A stretch of DNA of 64,000 nucleotides from Allomyces macrogynus ATCC 38327 (taxonomy: Eukaryota > Blastocladiomycota > Blastocladiomycetes > Blastocladiales > Blastocladiaceae): positions 724,064-788,063 of the forward strand of contig GG745346.1 in the NCBI GenBank assembly GCA_000151295.1. Direction: 5' to 3'. Shown piece after piece: positions 32,735-43,624 of the stretch (position 1 is the stretch's first letter; the number at the start of each line of letters is the position of its first letter). The notes beneath the pieces were generated by a model. It saw only the letters and a program-made list of their open reading frames with translations, was not told the origin of the DNA and did no database searches. A program made the translations under genes and the position numbers.

Positions 32735-33686
32735 TTATGCGCTCGTGATCGCGCGAATGAAGTCTATCGCACCGGCGGCAGCGAACAGAGTCAGTCCATG
32801 GTCGACGACAACCCAAACGACCCTTCAAACAAGGACGCCCGCGACGTACCCTCGTACTTGACCTGTCCGTCCTTGGTCATGTCGACGTACTTGAGCAGCT
32901 CGTCGACCTCGGCGTTGGTCATCTTCTCGCCGAGCGACGTCAGGACTAGAGACCGGTTCGCGCAGCGTCAGGTTGGGAGCGCCGTCTAACTCCAGCCGAG
33001 CCCACACCGACGCACCGTAGCGCAGCTCGCCCGAGGAAATAAACCCGGCGCCCTCCTTGTCGAACACGGCAAACCCTTGGCAAAACTCCTCGATGGTGCC
33101 GGCGGCTTTGAACCCGTCGGGCCGCGACAGAATATCCTTGAACAGGTCAAAGCTGATGGGCTTTTGGCCCTCTGGTGATGGCGTGGGAAGGAAGTGTGAG
33201 AATCGGGGCAGAGCATGCGCGCGATGGTGAGGCGGAGAAGCGGATGCGTACTGTCGGCCAAGGCCGCGAGAATGTCGGCAACTTGGGCCTCGGTCGGGTT
33301 CTGACCGATCGAGCGCAGGACGTCGCCAAGAGCTATCGAGTCGCCGCGGTGTTAGAGACCGGATCGGGACCGAGGTCCTGGTAACGCGCGGTTCGTACTA
33401 TCAGGCTCGATGAAGCCGTTGCCCTTGCGGTCAAAGAGAGAAAAGACCTCCTTGAATTCTGCACAGTCGGCATCGAGAATGCGGTTTATCAGTCGCCTGC
33501 TCGTCGCGTGCGCCGGTCGGGCAGAGCGGGCATGGTGGCACACACGCACCGGCAATCTGGTCCTCGGAGAAGTTCTGAGAGAGGGCCGATCGGCACAAAA
33601 CAGTAGGACAGCGGGAATCGGTGAGGATCAGGAGCGTGGGCGGCGCCAAAGTCAGGCGAGGCCGTGAGCGGATCGCCGCGCACCAT
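32735..33686 (-). CDS. MLC1: Myosin essential light chain (Cdc4/Mlc1 type), EF-hand protein
   Basis: Seven short exons: 33684-33686, 33550-33574, 33399-33458, 33252-33332, 33016-33171, 32850-32945 and 32735-32763, joining to 149 residues with matching phases. The sequence runs NFSEDQIAEFKEVFSLFDRK, TLGDVLRSIGQNPTEAQV, SFDLFKDILSRPDGF, EEFCQGFAVFDKEGAGF, ELRYVLTSLGEKM and VKYEDFIRAITSA. The total length equals calmodulin, but the PDGF and ELRYVLTSLGEKM segments and the loss of several calcium-binding acidic residues match fission yeast Cdc4 and budding yeast Mlc1. These bind IQ motifs of type II and V myosins and act in cytokinesis. The first exon would be the ATG alone, a proposal based on the donor right after it. 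Confidence 0.82.
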
Positions 33687-34061
33687 GATGATGCGGTTGG
33701 GGGTGGGTGCGGCGTGTCGGAGATCGAATCAAAGAAGAGATCGACTGCAGCGCGTTGTAGCGAGATGTTGTAGGTGTTGCGAACAGGAGAAGAGACGGTT
33801 GCGGCAGCGCGAAGCGGGTCAAGCAACGAGGAGGACAGAGAGCAGAGACGGAGAACAGAGCGGGAGACGCGTTGAAAGGAACAGTACCCAGTCACACGCT
33901 GTCATGTGACGGTGTCAACAGGGCCTCACCGCCAGCGCGAGCGAAGCCAGAGAGCCACCTCCAGCACCAACGACTGCGGCGTGGATCTCGTCGGGCACCG
34001 CGAGCAGCTGCCGGCAACGACGACCCACTTGTCTGCCAGCTCCGCCGACCCATCTTCGATC

Positions 34062-36902
34062 ATGGACGGACGACCTCAACGGGGACGAGGCCGCGGACGA
34101 GGCGGCCGTGGACGTGGCCAATCTCGCGGCGGCGGCTTCTCCGGAAGGTCCGACCGCGACTGGAATGGACCGCCGCGACACAACGATCGCAACGAACGGG
34201 ATTGGAATGGCCCGTCTCGGCCCAACGACCGTGGCGACCGCGGCGACCGCGACTGGAATGGCCCATTCCATCGCAACGACCGTGACCGTGACCGCGAGCG
34301 GAATGGCCCGCCACAACGTAACGACCGCCACGACCGCCACGACCGCCACGACCGCTCCCACAACGACCGCTCTCACAACGATCGCTCCAGCGACAAGCAC
34401 CTGGCTGAGGCGCTGATGGAAGAGGACCAGCCGCCGACTGCCGAGGTGCTGTTCGGCGTCGTCGACCAAGAGACGCGCCAGTACTTCAAGTCGATCGAGG
34501 GCCGCATCGATATGAACGAATGGGAGTCGGAAGAGGGTGGGTGATTCGATTCTCATCCATTGCAATGGGAGGACAGCGATTCTGATGGTGTTTCTCGTCG
34601 CTGCCGCTCCAGATCTGCAAATTTTCTTGTCGAACGTCTACGAGGAGGTCCAGGACAAGGAGCTCGTGCTGGCCACCGACGCCGAAACGTCGGTCGTGGT
34701 CGAGAAGCTGCTGCGCATCTCGTCGGACGTGCATCTACGCATTTTTATGGACAAGATGTCTGGCAAGTACGTTGTCGAAGGCTTCACTTTGACGCGATGC
34801 CGACGGATCTGACCCGTTCGCTCTCGCCATTGCAGCTTTGTCCACCTGTTCAAGCACTTTTGCGCGTCGCACGTGTGCCAGACCCTTCTGGTTCTCGCTG
34901 CGGATGTCCTCGAGCGTGAGGTCTGTTATCGACCGTTTTCTCTGGCCTCTATCGATCATTTGCACTCATTACCCGCTGTTTTCCTTGACATCAGGCCAAG
35001 GGCACTGCCCCCGACAATGCGCCCGACGATTTGCCGACCATGACTGAGCTCGTCACGACCATGTGCGAGCAGCTGCGCACGTTCCTCGCCGTCCTCTCGC
35101 GCGACCGCCACGCGACGTTCATTATCCGCGTCCTGCTCTCGGTCCTGTCGGGCACGCCGCTGACGACCGCCGCAGTGCGGTCCAAAAAGTCGAAAGCATG
35201 GAACCAGCGGCACAACGCCGCAGAGGTGGTGCCCGCGGTCAACTCGAAACCGCGCACGGTCCCAGCCGCGCTTGCGCCCGTGCGTACCGCCGTCCTCGAC
35301 GAGCTGACGGCTGCCTTGGCGCCGCACGCACGCACGTTCGCGTTCGACCCCGTCGTGAACCCGGTCCTGCAGCTCCTGCTCGGTGCGGTCGCCGACAAGG
35401 ACGCGCTCGTCAAGACCTTGCTCATGCAGGACTCGGCGACCGCGTCCGAGGAGCAACAGGACGAGTACGTCAAGAACCTGATGGAGACACCCGTCGGGTC
35501 GCGTTTGTTCGAGAAGATCCTGGCCATTTGCTCGGCGACGGCGTTCCACCACATCTACACGCGGCACTTCCGCGGCAAGCTCGCGGCGCAGTGCCGGCAC
35601 CCGGCGGCCAATTTCGTCGTGCAGGCGCTGATTGCCAATGTCAAGTCTGAGTCGCAAATGGAGCTGTTGCTCGACGAACTCGCGCCGGCGTTTGACCAGC
35701 TCCTGTTCCGCGGGCGGCCGCTGATCATTGTGCAGTTCCTCGAGCTCGCGCACAAGTACAAGAATTACCGCACGGTGCTCAAGCCGCTGTACGTCGCGAT
35801 TGGCATCAAGCGGCCGCGTGACTTGCTGCCGACGCTGCTCTACCTAAACCGCAACTATCCGGGGTGCAACGACACCGACGCGCCCGCTCCTGCTCCTCCA
35901 GCAGACGGCGCCGCCGGAGACGAGTCGGCGCCCAACGCGGCGCCCGCGAAACGGCAGCGGCAGCGTCACCGCGGCGGCCCGCGGCACGATGATTCCTCGG
36001 CGGACCCGCGCGCCGTGACCGTGTCCCCCGCAGGCAACCAGATCATCACGACGATTCTGCGCATGCCGGCCGCGCACAACAAGGAGCTCGTCGACAGTTT
36101 CCTCGCGCGCGACATGGCCTGGTACCACCCGTACCTGGTCGACCCGGTCGTTTCGTTCACGCTGCAGGCGTTCCTGACGGCGCCGACGGTCAATGTCCCG
36201 CCCAAGCGCAAGCTGCTGTTTTCGCTGCTCAACCACACGTCGGATATGGACTTGGCGACGCTTGCCGCCGACAAGTTTGGGTCGCACATTGTCGACGCGC
36301 TCTGGGCCATGGCCGACTTGGACGCCAAGGACCGGATCGCGGTCGATTTGCTCGTGCACGAGAAAAAGGTGACCGGGTCGCGGCACGGCACGTTTGTCTG
36401 GCGCAATTGCGGGCTCGAGCAGTACAAGAAGAAGCGCGACGAGTGGATGCAGCGACAGCAGGGGATCGATAAGAAGAAGGCGCTCTTCCAGGATTTCCTC
36501 GATGACGAGACGACCGAGGCGCTCGCGACGCTTGGCATGACGCCGCCGACCAAGGTCGATGACGAAGACGAGGTGGACGAGGAGGTCGAGGATGTGCTCG
36601 TATCCAAGAAAAAGAAGCGGGCGCCGCTCGCGCACGTCGAGGACGAGATTGACCAGGTGTTCAAGGCCAAGGCGACCAAGGGGCTCATGCACGACGAGCA
36701 GGTTGAGTACGTGCAGGAGGAGACGGTCATGGCCGCGCAGGACAAGAACATGGCCGAGGTGCTCGACGCCATCAAGGCGACCAAGAAGCGCAAGAAGAGC
36801 AAAAAGGCGGCTGCCGAAAAGGAGGCCGACAGCGACGACGAGGGCGAGTCGTCGGCCAAGCGGCGCAAGAAGAAGCGCGCCAAGCGCCAGTTTGCGTCGT
36901 AG
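34062..36902 (+). CDS. NOP9: Nucleolar protein NOP9, Pumilio-repeat RNA-binding protein
   Basis: Exons 34062-34536, 34613-34766, 34836-34920 and 34995-36902, 873 residues. An RGG-type N-terminus (RGRGRGRGGRGRG) and degenerate RDWNGP repeats precede the family start EVLFGVVDQETRQYFKSIEG. Pumilio-like repeats follow, for example LFLSNVY-like IFLSNVYEEVQDKELVLATD, VVVEKLLRISSD, HFCASHVCQTLL, FIIRVLLSVLSG, LMETPVGSRLFEKIL, HPAANFVVQALIANV and LAADKFGSHIVDALW. The C-terminus is a lysine-rich tail with nuclear or nucleolar signals. NOP9 binds the 3' end of 18S rRNA precursor and ITS1 and prevents early cleavage at site D. It is divergent from the light-chain gene, with about 375 bp between starts. 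Confidence 0.92.
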
Positions 36903-37047
36903 TTTGTGGGGGGGTGTTCTTCGTGTGTGACTCGGTTCATATAATTGTTTCTTTTCTGATGACCCGGAATGCGCGACACCCTCCACGGCATTGCGGCGAA
37001 CGGAAAAGAGACAAAAATGAAGAACCATGGCGGTTCAGCATGGCATA

Positions 37048-37053
37048 TTTATT
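37048..37053 (-). terminator. Candidate poly(A) signal of MMS2
   Basis: AATAAA on the minus strand, 78 bases after the stop codon of the gene at 37131. Confidence 0.45.
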
Positions 37054-37130
37054 GCAAACGCACGGTGCCCAAACAGACTGGAAGTGCAAGGCAATGGCGA
37101 GCGAGCGGGGACAGGAGATTCAGACGACGT

Positions 37131-38001
37131 TTAGAAGGTCGAGCCCTCCGGGGGCTGGGGCAGCTTCCGGCCCGACGTGGCCATCTCGCTAGGAACGGCA
37201 TCGCGAATGAGAAACTGGATCGGCGGGAAATGGTCGACGGAGGAAGCATTGCGGTTGCGTACCGGCGAATCTCCGACAGGACCGTTTCCATCGTGTAGTT
37301 GCGGCTCCAGCGGGCAAGGCAGTCGAGCTTGCTGGGCTCCACCTGGATCCATCGACGCAAAGTGAGTCGTGGGTTCGGCACGACGGTGCAAGAGCAGTGA
37401 GAACGTACGCGGCCCGTCGACGCGTGAACGCACGGCAGGTTAACCTTGGAAATGAACTTGACAATCGGCGCGCTGTCCGGGTAGTTTTGGTCGCAGTGCA
37501 GCGTCAACGAGTAGATGCGGTTCTCGTGCACAGACTGGAGCATGGAGCAGTGGAACAGCGAGCACGTTAGGTCGGATCGGCCACGACACGGCGGTAATGT
37601 GACGTCTTGGTCGTCGCGCCGCGCGCTTGCGCTCGGGTCGGCGGTAGAACGCGGTAGAACGTACGTGGGGAGGGCCCAGAATGGTGCCGTTCCAGTCGCT
37701 CATGAAAATGTCGTCCGGGTTGGCGAGACCGTACGAAATGGTGCCATCGCCGATGCCTGGCGTGTCGAGAGAAACCGTGATCAGCACAAGCGATAGGAGC
37801 TCGGCGGCAGAGCACGGCGCGCACCCTTCTCGCCCTTCTCCAGCTCCTCGAGCAGTCGGAAGTTGCGGGGGACTAGACGCGAACGCGCGCACAAGACCTG
37901 GTCAGGTCAAGTTTTCGGGCTCGACGACGACGAGTCGTGATGGCGCGCCAAGAACGGCGCGCGCGTGTTGAACATGCGTGTTCTTGCTCACCCTTGGCCA
38001 T
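37131..38001 (-). CDS. MMS2: Ubiquitin-conjugating enzyme variant MMS2/UEV1
   Basis: Six exons: 37992-38001, 37825-37872, 37665-37756, 37409-37534, 37263-37342 and 37131-37188. They join to 137 residues, the length of yeast Mms2. The product starts MAK, then [76 protein letters not shown] and ends [12 protein letters not shown]. As expected for a UEV, the E2 catalytic cysteine is absent. Mms2 pairs with Ubc13 to build Lys63-linked ubiquitin chains in post-replication DNA repair. The first exon has just ten bases. Start-to-start distance to the divergent TRS20 gene is about 250 bp. Confidence 0.93.
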
Positions 38002-38248
38002 GGCGTCGTGTTGCAGTAGAAGGCGGTTGCGTTGCTTCAAGTTGCAGCGCGTTGGGAGGTTGGTTTCTTGGTCAGAGCTGGGACGCAGCAGACGGCGACT
38101 TCGGGCGCAGTTCGCGGCCGCAACCGTCAGGTGATCCAAGAGGACCGCGATGGCCTGTGGCCACCTTGCTCACGACTTCCCGGCCGCGGTCTGCCGATAA
38201 TCTGCAAGGACTGACGCCCACTCGCTGCAACTGGACCGCGCTGCAAAA

Positions 38249-39020
38249 ATGAGCTATTATTTCGCCATTGTCGGCACTAGGGACAGCCCCATCTACGAAG
38301 CAGCCATCGGCAACCCGCTCAAGGTCAACATCGCGATCCACGAATTGAATCACCAGCCAACTTGGCCAATTTCGATGCCATGCTACCAGATCTCACGCTG
38401 ATACGAGCCTGGCCTCCGCCGCCGCGCAAACAGGACGACGGGAAACATCTTCATCAATTTGTGCTGCACGCCGCGCTCGACTTTGTCGACGATATCATGT
38501 GGACGACGCCAAACATGTGCGATCTTTGCTACGCCCATTCTTAGTCGAATTGCAGCCACGAACTTGGCTCTGACGGTCGCGTTGGTCTGTTCAGGTACCT
38601 GCGTGTCGTCGACAAGTTCAACGACTGGTTTGTCAGTGCGTTTGTATCGGCTGGCAGTACGTTGGTGCATTCGGGGTGCACAAGCACTTGCTCCTCATCA
38701 TTTTGCGTTGGACGCGGCGCTAATTCCATTTTCGCGCACCGTCCGACCAAGATATCCGCTTCATGCTGCTGCATGACTCGAAGAACGAGGACGGGATCCG
38801 CAATTTCTTCACCGACGTTCACGAGCTCTACGTCAAGGTTCGCTTCCGCTCGACCATGCTTCCCATCCTGCCTCACCGCACCGGAACGTTTTGCTGACCG
38901 GAATGCCGTGATTGGGCAACTGTTAAGTCGCTCATGAACCCGTTCTACGAAGTGAACGACCCGATTGACAACCCAGCGTTTGACTTGAAAGTCCGCACGA
39001 TCGCACGGAGGTATTTGTAA
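38249..39020 (+). CDS. TRS20: TRAPP complex subunit 2 (sedlin)
   Basis: Five exons: 38249-38323, 38434-38516, 38595-38656, 38752-38837 and 38928-39020, 132 residues. Typical blocks are [84 protein letters not shown] and [12 protein letters not shown], ending [10 protein letters not shown]. Length and order match sedlin. TRAPPC2 is a longin-fold subunit shared by TRAPP complexes, which activate Rab GTPases in ER-to-Golgi transport and autophagy. Confidence 0.92.
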
Positions 39021-39412
39021 CACGAACGATTTTGAAACGATGTGGTCTTGTTGCGTTCTTGCCTGGACAGCTGCTCGTGTCTTCAGACTGCTCGTGACTT
39101 CAGGCCGAGCGTTCCAACACTACAGCGCTGCGTTCAGCTTCCGATTGCGATCGTTGACGACCTCGTTCCGCCTTCGTGCATGCGACCTTGCCGGGAAAGT
39201 CCAGGTCAACTACATTCAATTTATTCAAGCAAGTTCACAAAATCAGTTCTGAACAGACTGTCACGACCATCACCCCCTTTGTGATCAAACGGTGGCTGCA
39301 ACTTCTGGCCAAACTTGGCTGGAACCCTTCAAGATTGCTGAGTTACATGACCGCCAACTGCAACAGCCCAAAGAGTTGGGCCAAACAGATTAGTGCATAC
39401 CTAAACGAAAAA
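39021..39412. other. Convergent 3' regions
   Basis: Nothing recognised. Confidence 0.45.
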
Positions 39413-39691
39413 CTAGGATCCATCCCGCCACAATGCGGGAGCCCAAGACAGGTCCATGATTGAATGGGGCGGAAGCCAAGATATGCATGTGGCTGGACCA
39501 ACACTCTGGTGGATCAGCCGCTGCGCAGCAACATCCGCTGCGTCTTGATTTGTGCCAACCATGCTGGTCTTGTCGGCGGCTGCGTGCACGGGGGTCGCGA
39601 GTACGGGATGCGTCTTGGACGCAGAGGCGACGGCCGTGACAAGCATCGCAATCGCGGCGAGCGCGATGATTCGGGTCGTGGCGTGCGTCAT
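39413..39691 (-). CDS. Possible small secreted protein
   Basis: A 92-residue frame starting MTHATTRIIALAAIAMLVTA has a good signal peptide whose start resembles the family leader at 3640 (MTRATTLILTLLAVL). The rest has one cysteine and none of the CW or HC-x2-C pattern. It may be an unrelated secreted protein, a first exon whose second exon was lost, or chance. Nothing downstream on this strand supplies the family module. Confidence 0.35.
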   Translation of the reverse strand: MTHATTRIIALAAIAMLVTAVASASKTHPVLATPVHAAADKTSMVGTNQDAADVAAQRLIHQSVGPATCISWLPPHSIMDLSWAPALWRDGS

Positions 39692-39986
39692 AGCGGTTGG
39701 GATTGAGAACGTCGAACAAGGCCGGTCCACAATTCGTGAGGGCGTAAGTGGGTCGGGCTGTGGTCCAGGGAGAAAGAGCATCACAGGGATGGCAAGCCAG
39801 CGGCGCAGTTTCGCTGATGCAGCGCGGCCAGCTGGACCCAATGCCGGCGATTGTGTGGCCCACAGCACCCTGAAATGGACTGGCCGGATCTGAGAAAAAG
39901 CAAAGAAGAACTCAAAAACACTATTCTTGCTAACTTCAGTCATGCACGCCAATCACAGTGTTCTGCTCCTGCAAAACTCGCACGCA

Positions 39987-41681
39987 TCAGTGCAGCACAA
40001 CCAAGTATGGCCGGCCGGTTGGGGATACCCCAGTGCGTTCGCTCGCCTCATCGAGCAGTTTCACGGTGCGCTTGTGCATGGCCGGGCACTTGCGAGCGTC
40101 GAGTAAGCGTAGCGCAGGCGAGAGGGCGCGAACCCACGTTTCAGCGGCACACTCATCGCGCCCAAAATCGAGATTGCCAGCCAGGTGGAGAGCACGGATC
40201 GTGGGCGGGAGAGAATTGACAAGCGAGTCGATATGGCCGTTTTCAAGATGAAGCGAAACAAGCTGTGGCGGCCAGCACATCTTGTTCCACGACAGGCCCA
40301 AGTGTGTGACCGTTGATGGGAACGTCCACACATTATCGAGGCAGCTGGCAGCAACATCGCGCACGCATCCGCGAAGGCCGAGTGAGACGAGAGTTCAGGG
40401 CAAACGAGCACCGTGTAAGGGAAGCAGGAAGCGCGATGATGCGAACCCTTGGTGGACAAATGAAGCACTCGAATATGAGATTTCGAAAGCCGCTGCACGA
40501 GACAATCCACGCTGATGGTGGGAGCGTCAGACGCAATGCCACATTTGGGATCGGGATCAGTTCGAGCACAGCTAGTGCGACCGACTTTGCCCCCCTCCCC
40601 CATTTGGGGGCCATGATGGTGAGCGAGTCAACATGGAGTGTGTAGACGATGGCCAGAACTGGGGCAAGCGATGAAAGACCATAAACAACCGGACGGATCA
40701 AACCGAAGCTCAATGCCTACATGCCCACACGTTTGCCCAAACTGCTCCTGCGCGCCGAAGCAAGCGCTTCAAAAACGGCCGCCAAGTCCTCGAATGGTAT
40801 TTATGTATGATGAAAGACAACAAGATGCTTGAGGCGAGCCAGTGCACGAGCCAGCGCCGTGCCACACGTTTCATGAAGAGTTTCCTTGCTGCCGTGGAAC
40901 ACCTTGTCAATCTTGAGCACTGAGAGAGTCTCGGCGCGCGGCAAGTACTGCTCGTAGAATGGCGCAACGTTCACTCCCGTCCCGTTCAAACTATCCCACA
41001 CGAGTGAGACGTAGCGCAGGGGCTCGGGCAAACAAGCTGTAAGGGCATCAACGATTGTACTTGTTGCTGGAATGTCGTGCGCCACAAATCGATCAACTGG
41101 GTTGTTGAGCATATCGGTAACCATTTGTTGGCGGCTACCCAAGCGCGAACGACCAATTGACGGCAGGTGGATGGAATGGGAGGCGGACGATACATGTCCA
41201 AGTCGTCGACCCAAACGAGAGTATCAATGTCGTAATGGATGAGCTGCTCTGACGGAGTGGGGAGCGAGGACCACTGTCCCATTTGCCCAGGGATGGGCAC
41301 GTGACAGCGAGGAGGCCGGGCGAGTCGGACTCGCCGCTCGTCGCGTGCAGGGAGCACCAGGCGCAAATTGGATTCCATTGCGGTCAACGAATGCGGAAAC
41401 GTCAAGACATAATCACCGACACGTACTCGATCGCGATTGGATGCGCCCTGCAACATCCACACGCCAGACCGCTGGCCTTCGGCAATGACGAGGTGGAACC
41501 GCACATCGTCTGCGCCATGATGCAGAGCAGTGTGAACCGACGGCGCGACAAATACAGGCGAGGCAAGGGCGAAATGCAACAGCGTTGCACGACCACTAAC
41601 ATCAACATCGTGAACGGCCAAACAGAGCTTCTCGATAACGTCGTATGGCAGCCGCTCGACAAGAGCGCGTTCTTGTGTCAT
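39987..41681 (-). pseudogene. Broken F-box/LRR-like gene
   Basis: The frame from 41681 begins MTQERALVERLPYDVIEKLC, an F-box-like start, and continues open to about 41110. There the likely protein moves one frame (NPVDRFVAHDIPATSTIVDA ... EPLRYVSLVWDSLN ... LARLKHLVVFHH) up to a TAA. After two further stops, leucine-rich pieces return in other frames: SHIRVLHLSTKG near 40480 and THLGLSWNKM, LVSLHLENGHI, TIRALHLAGNLDFG near 40130-40310, ending at 39987. At least three frame changes occur. Some could be short introns, but the internal stops make decay more likely. Confidence 0.45.
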
Positions 41682-42539
41682 TTTCAAAAGTGTTGGTGAT
41701 GTCCGGGGCGCGACGCAAGTTGCAGCGTTGGGGTCGGGCAGGCCACGAGATTCTGCCATGTCCAAGGTCCCGATTGACGAAATGAGACTGCCAATGGACG
41801 TCAGCTATTGGAGAGCGATCTTGGAAAGTTTTGCAGCAAGTTGGCTTGTTTTCGTGGAAGCGGTTGGCGATCAAAAGCAGAGACCGACACTGATGGCGAA
41901 GTCTGTTGATGCATTTCTTTTGTCGCAAACAGGCATGATGCTCATGGTTGAGGCATCATCACATCTTATCACAGCGCGCTGCCCGAACGGAAGGCACCAG
42001 TGAAATGGGTGGAGAACATTGGGGTAACGACACGATATTTTCCGCAACATTGCTAGCTGGATCATTCGAGCTCCAGATCTCTTTCGGATGCGCCCAGCGC
42101 TGTGGCATCAGATCTGGTGGCCATTTGGGCGACGCAGACTATAATCCGTGGTGCTCGGATGCAAATACGTTTGGAGGACATGATGTAGTGGCGCAACTTC
42201 ATGTAGTGGCCTCCCTCTAGTCCAATGATTCCACAAAAGAAGACTAGGACAGCGCCGCGACAAGTCCTTTAATCAGTTTCCACGCGGCGCAAAACTGGGC
42301 GCGGTCTTGCGCGTCTGGCGTCTCCTCATTTTAAAAATTCGCATAATTTCGACCAACACCTGCCCCCCGTCCTCTTTCCTCCCTTTCCTCTCAGCTTGCA
42401 GCCTGGTTCACCGACTGCGGGCGACCTCCTTTCCGCTCAGCAGCCAACATGAATAAATAGGCGCCAATGCCCCCATTCCTTCTCCCAGCCGTCCACCACT
42501 ACCTCCAGAACCTCCTGCTCCGCAACCAGTCCAAAAATA
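41682..42539. other. Intergenic
   Basis: No gene recognised. Confidence 0.45.
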
Positions 42540-43250
42540 ATGCGGCGCCATACCATTTTGAGCGTAGTCCCAGCAGCCCGCGTCCAGTTTGCTGCCATCA
42601 CGGCCTCAAACGTGTTCTGTATCCGCGCTCTCTCATCACCACAACGACGCTCCAACAGGCGGAAATGGAAGAGAGTTCTCGGCCATGGAATACGGGCATC
42701 AAGTTTGCCCCACAGCAACAGAGTTGGTTAGCATCATTTCTGTGAGATTGCGCCCATCCCGCCCAGATGGACTGATCTGTATTGTTTGGACATATCCCTC
42801 CACGAACATGGTCATTGAGCGGCTTGGCAAGTATTCACGCGCACTTCAACCCGGCCTTGCCCTTCTCGTTCCTGGAATCGGCAAGATTGCCTACGTGCAT
42901 GCGCTCAAGGAAATCGTCGTCGAGATTCCGTTGCAGTCGGCTCACACCATGGACAACGTGGGGTTTGAGTTTGATGGCATGCTCGACTACCGCATTGTCG
43001 ACCCCGTCAAGGCGTCATGTATTGTCGAAGACCCGCATTTCGCCATCTCGCAGCTCGTGCAAATGACGATGTGGTCCGAGATTGGCCAGCTGATGCTTGA
43101 CTGCATGCTCGCCAAGCACCTGTCGCTCAATGGCAATATTGTTTAGGCCATCAATGCCGCATCGACCATGTCATGGGGCATTGAGTGAATGTGATACGAG
43201 GTGCAAAATATCCATCTCCCGTCGTTGGTCATTGCGGCTGTTCATTCGCA
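42540..43250 (+). pseudogene. Pseudogene of a mitochondrial stomatin-like protein (SLP-2/STOML2)
   Basis: An N-terminal frame at 42540 looks like a mitochondrial targeting sequence (AARVQFAAITASN ... RALSS). In another frame NTGIKFAPQQQSW follows, the conserved start of the SPFH domain. After a probable former intron the frame to 43146 reads VIERLGKYSRALQPGLALL, HALKEIVVEIP, QSAHTMDNVGFEFDGMLDYR, VEDPHFAISQLVQMTMWSE. A TAG then stands where the family has an acidic residue, and beyond it AINAAST-MSWGIE, two TGA codons and YEVQNIHLPS continue the family sequence. So the gene has frame changes and at least three in-frame stops. The C-terminal half is missing. I see no intact copy in the window. 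Confidence 0.8.
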
Positions 43251-43624
43251 GTTCTCAGCATGCAGCCATTCCAGAATTGGAGGGCTGGCCATAGTACACT
43301 GAAAGGTGCATGTCCGGCCCTGGTGGAGAGCGCAGAAAGCGGCCATTCTTGCTGAGATCCGGGAGTGTACTTTGCTCGAGAGCCGATTGGCAACAAACGA
43401 TGTGGTCGAAAGCGAGCGGGGTGATGTGTTGTTTTACATGTTGTGAACAAAAAAGTGACACGGTCACGTGCACGGCTCGCCATTGCTGCTCCTTCCAGGT
43501 CTTGCCGGGTCGTGGAGGACGTCCACGCCGCCGACCATCCGTGATCTCACACCCAAATCTTCCTTTGCTGGGCCACCAGCCGACCGTCAGTCCCCGCAGT
43601 TTATTCAGCAACTCAATTCTCATC
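43251..43624. other. Intergenic, promoter of ZMYND10
   Basis: No gene recognised. Confidence 0.45.

Noticed and set aside
33252..33458. Calling the EF-hand gene calmodulin because of its 149-residue length
   Set aside because: Loop residues needed for calcium are replaced and the PDGF and ELRYVLTSLGEKM segments match the Cdc4/Mlc1 light chains.
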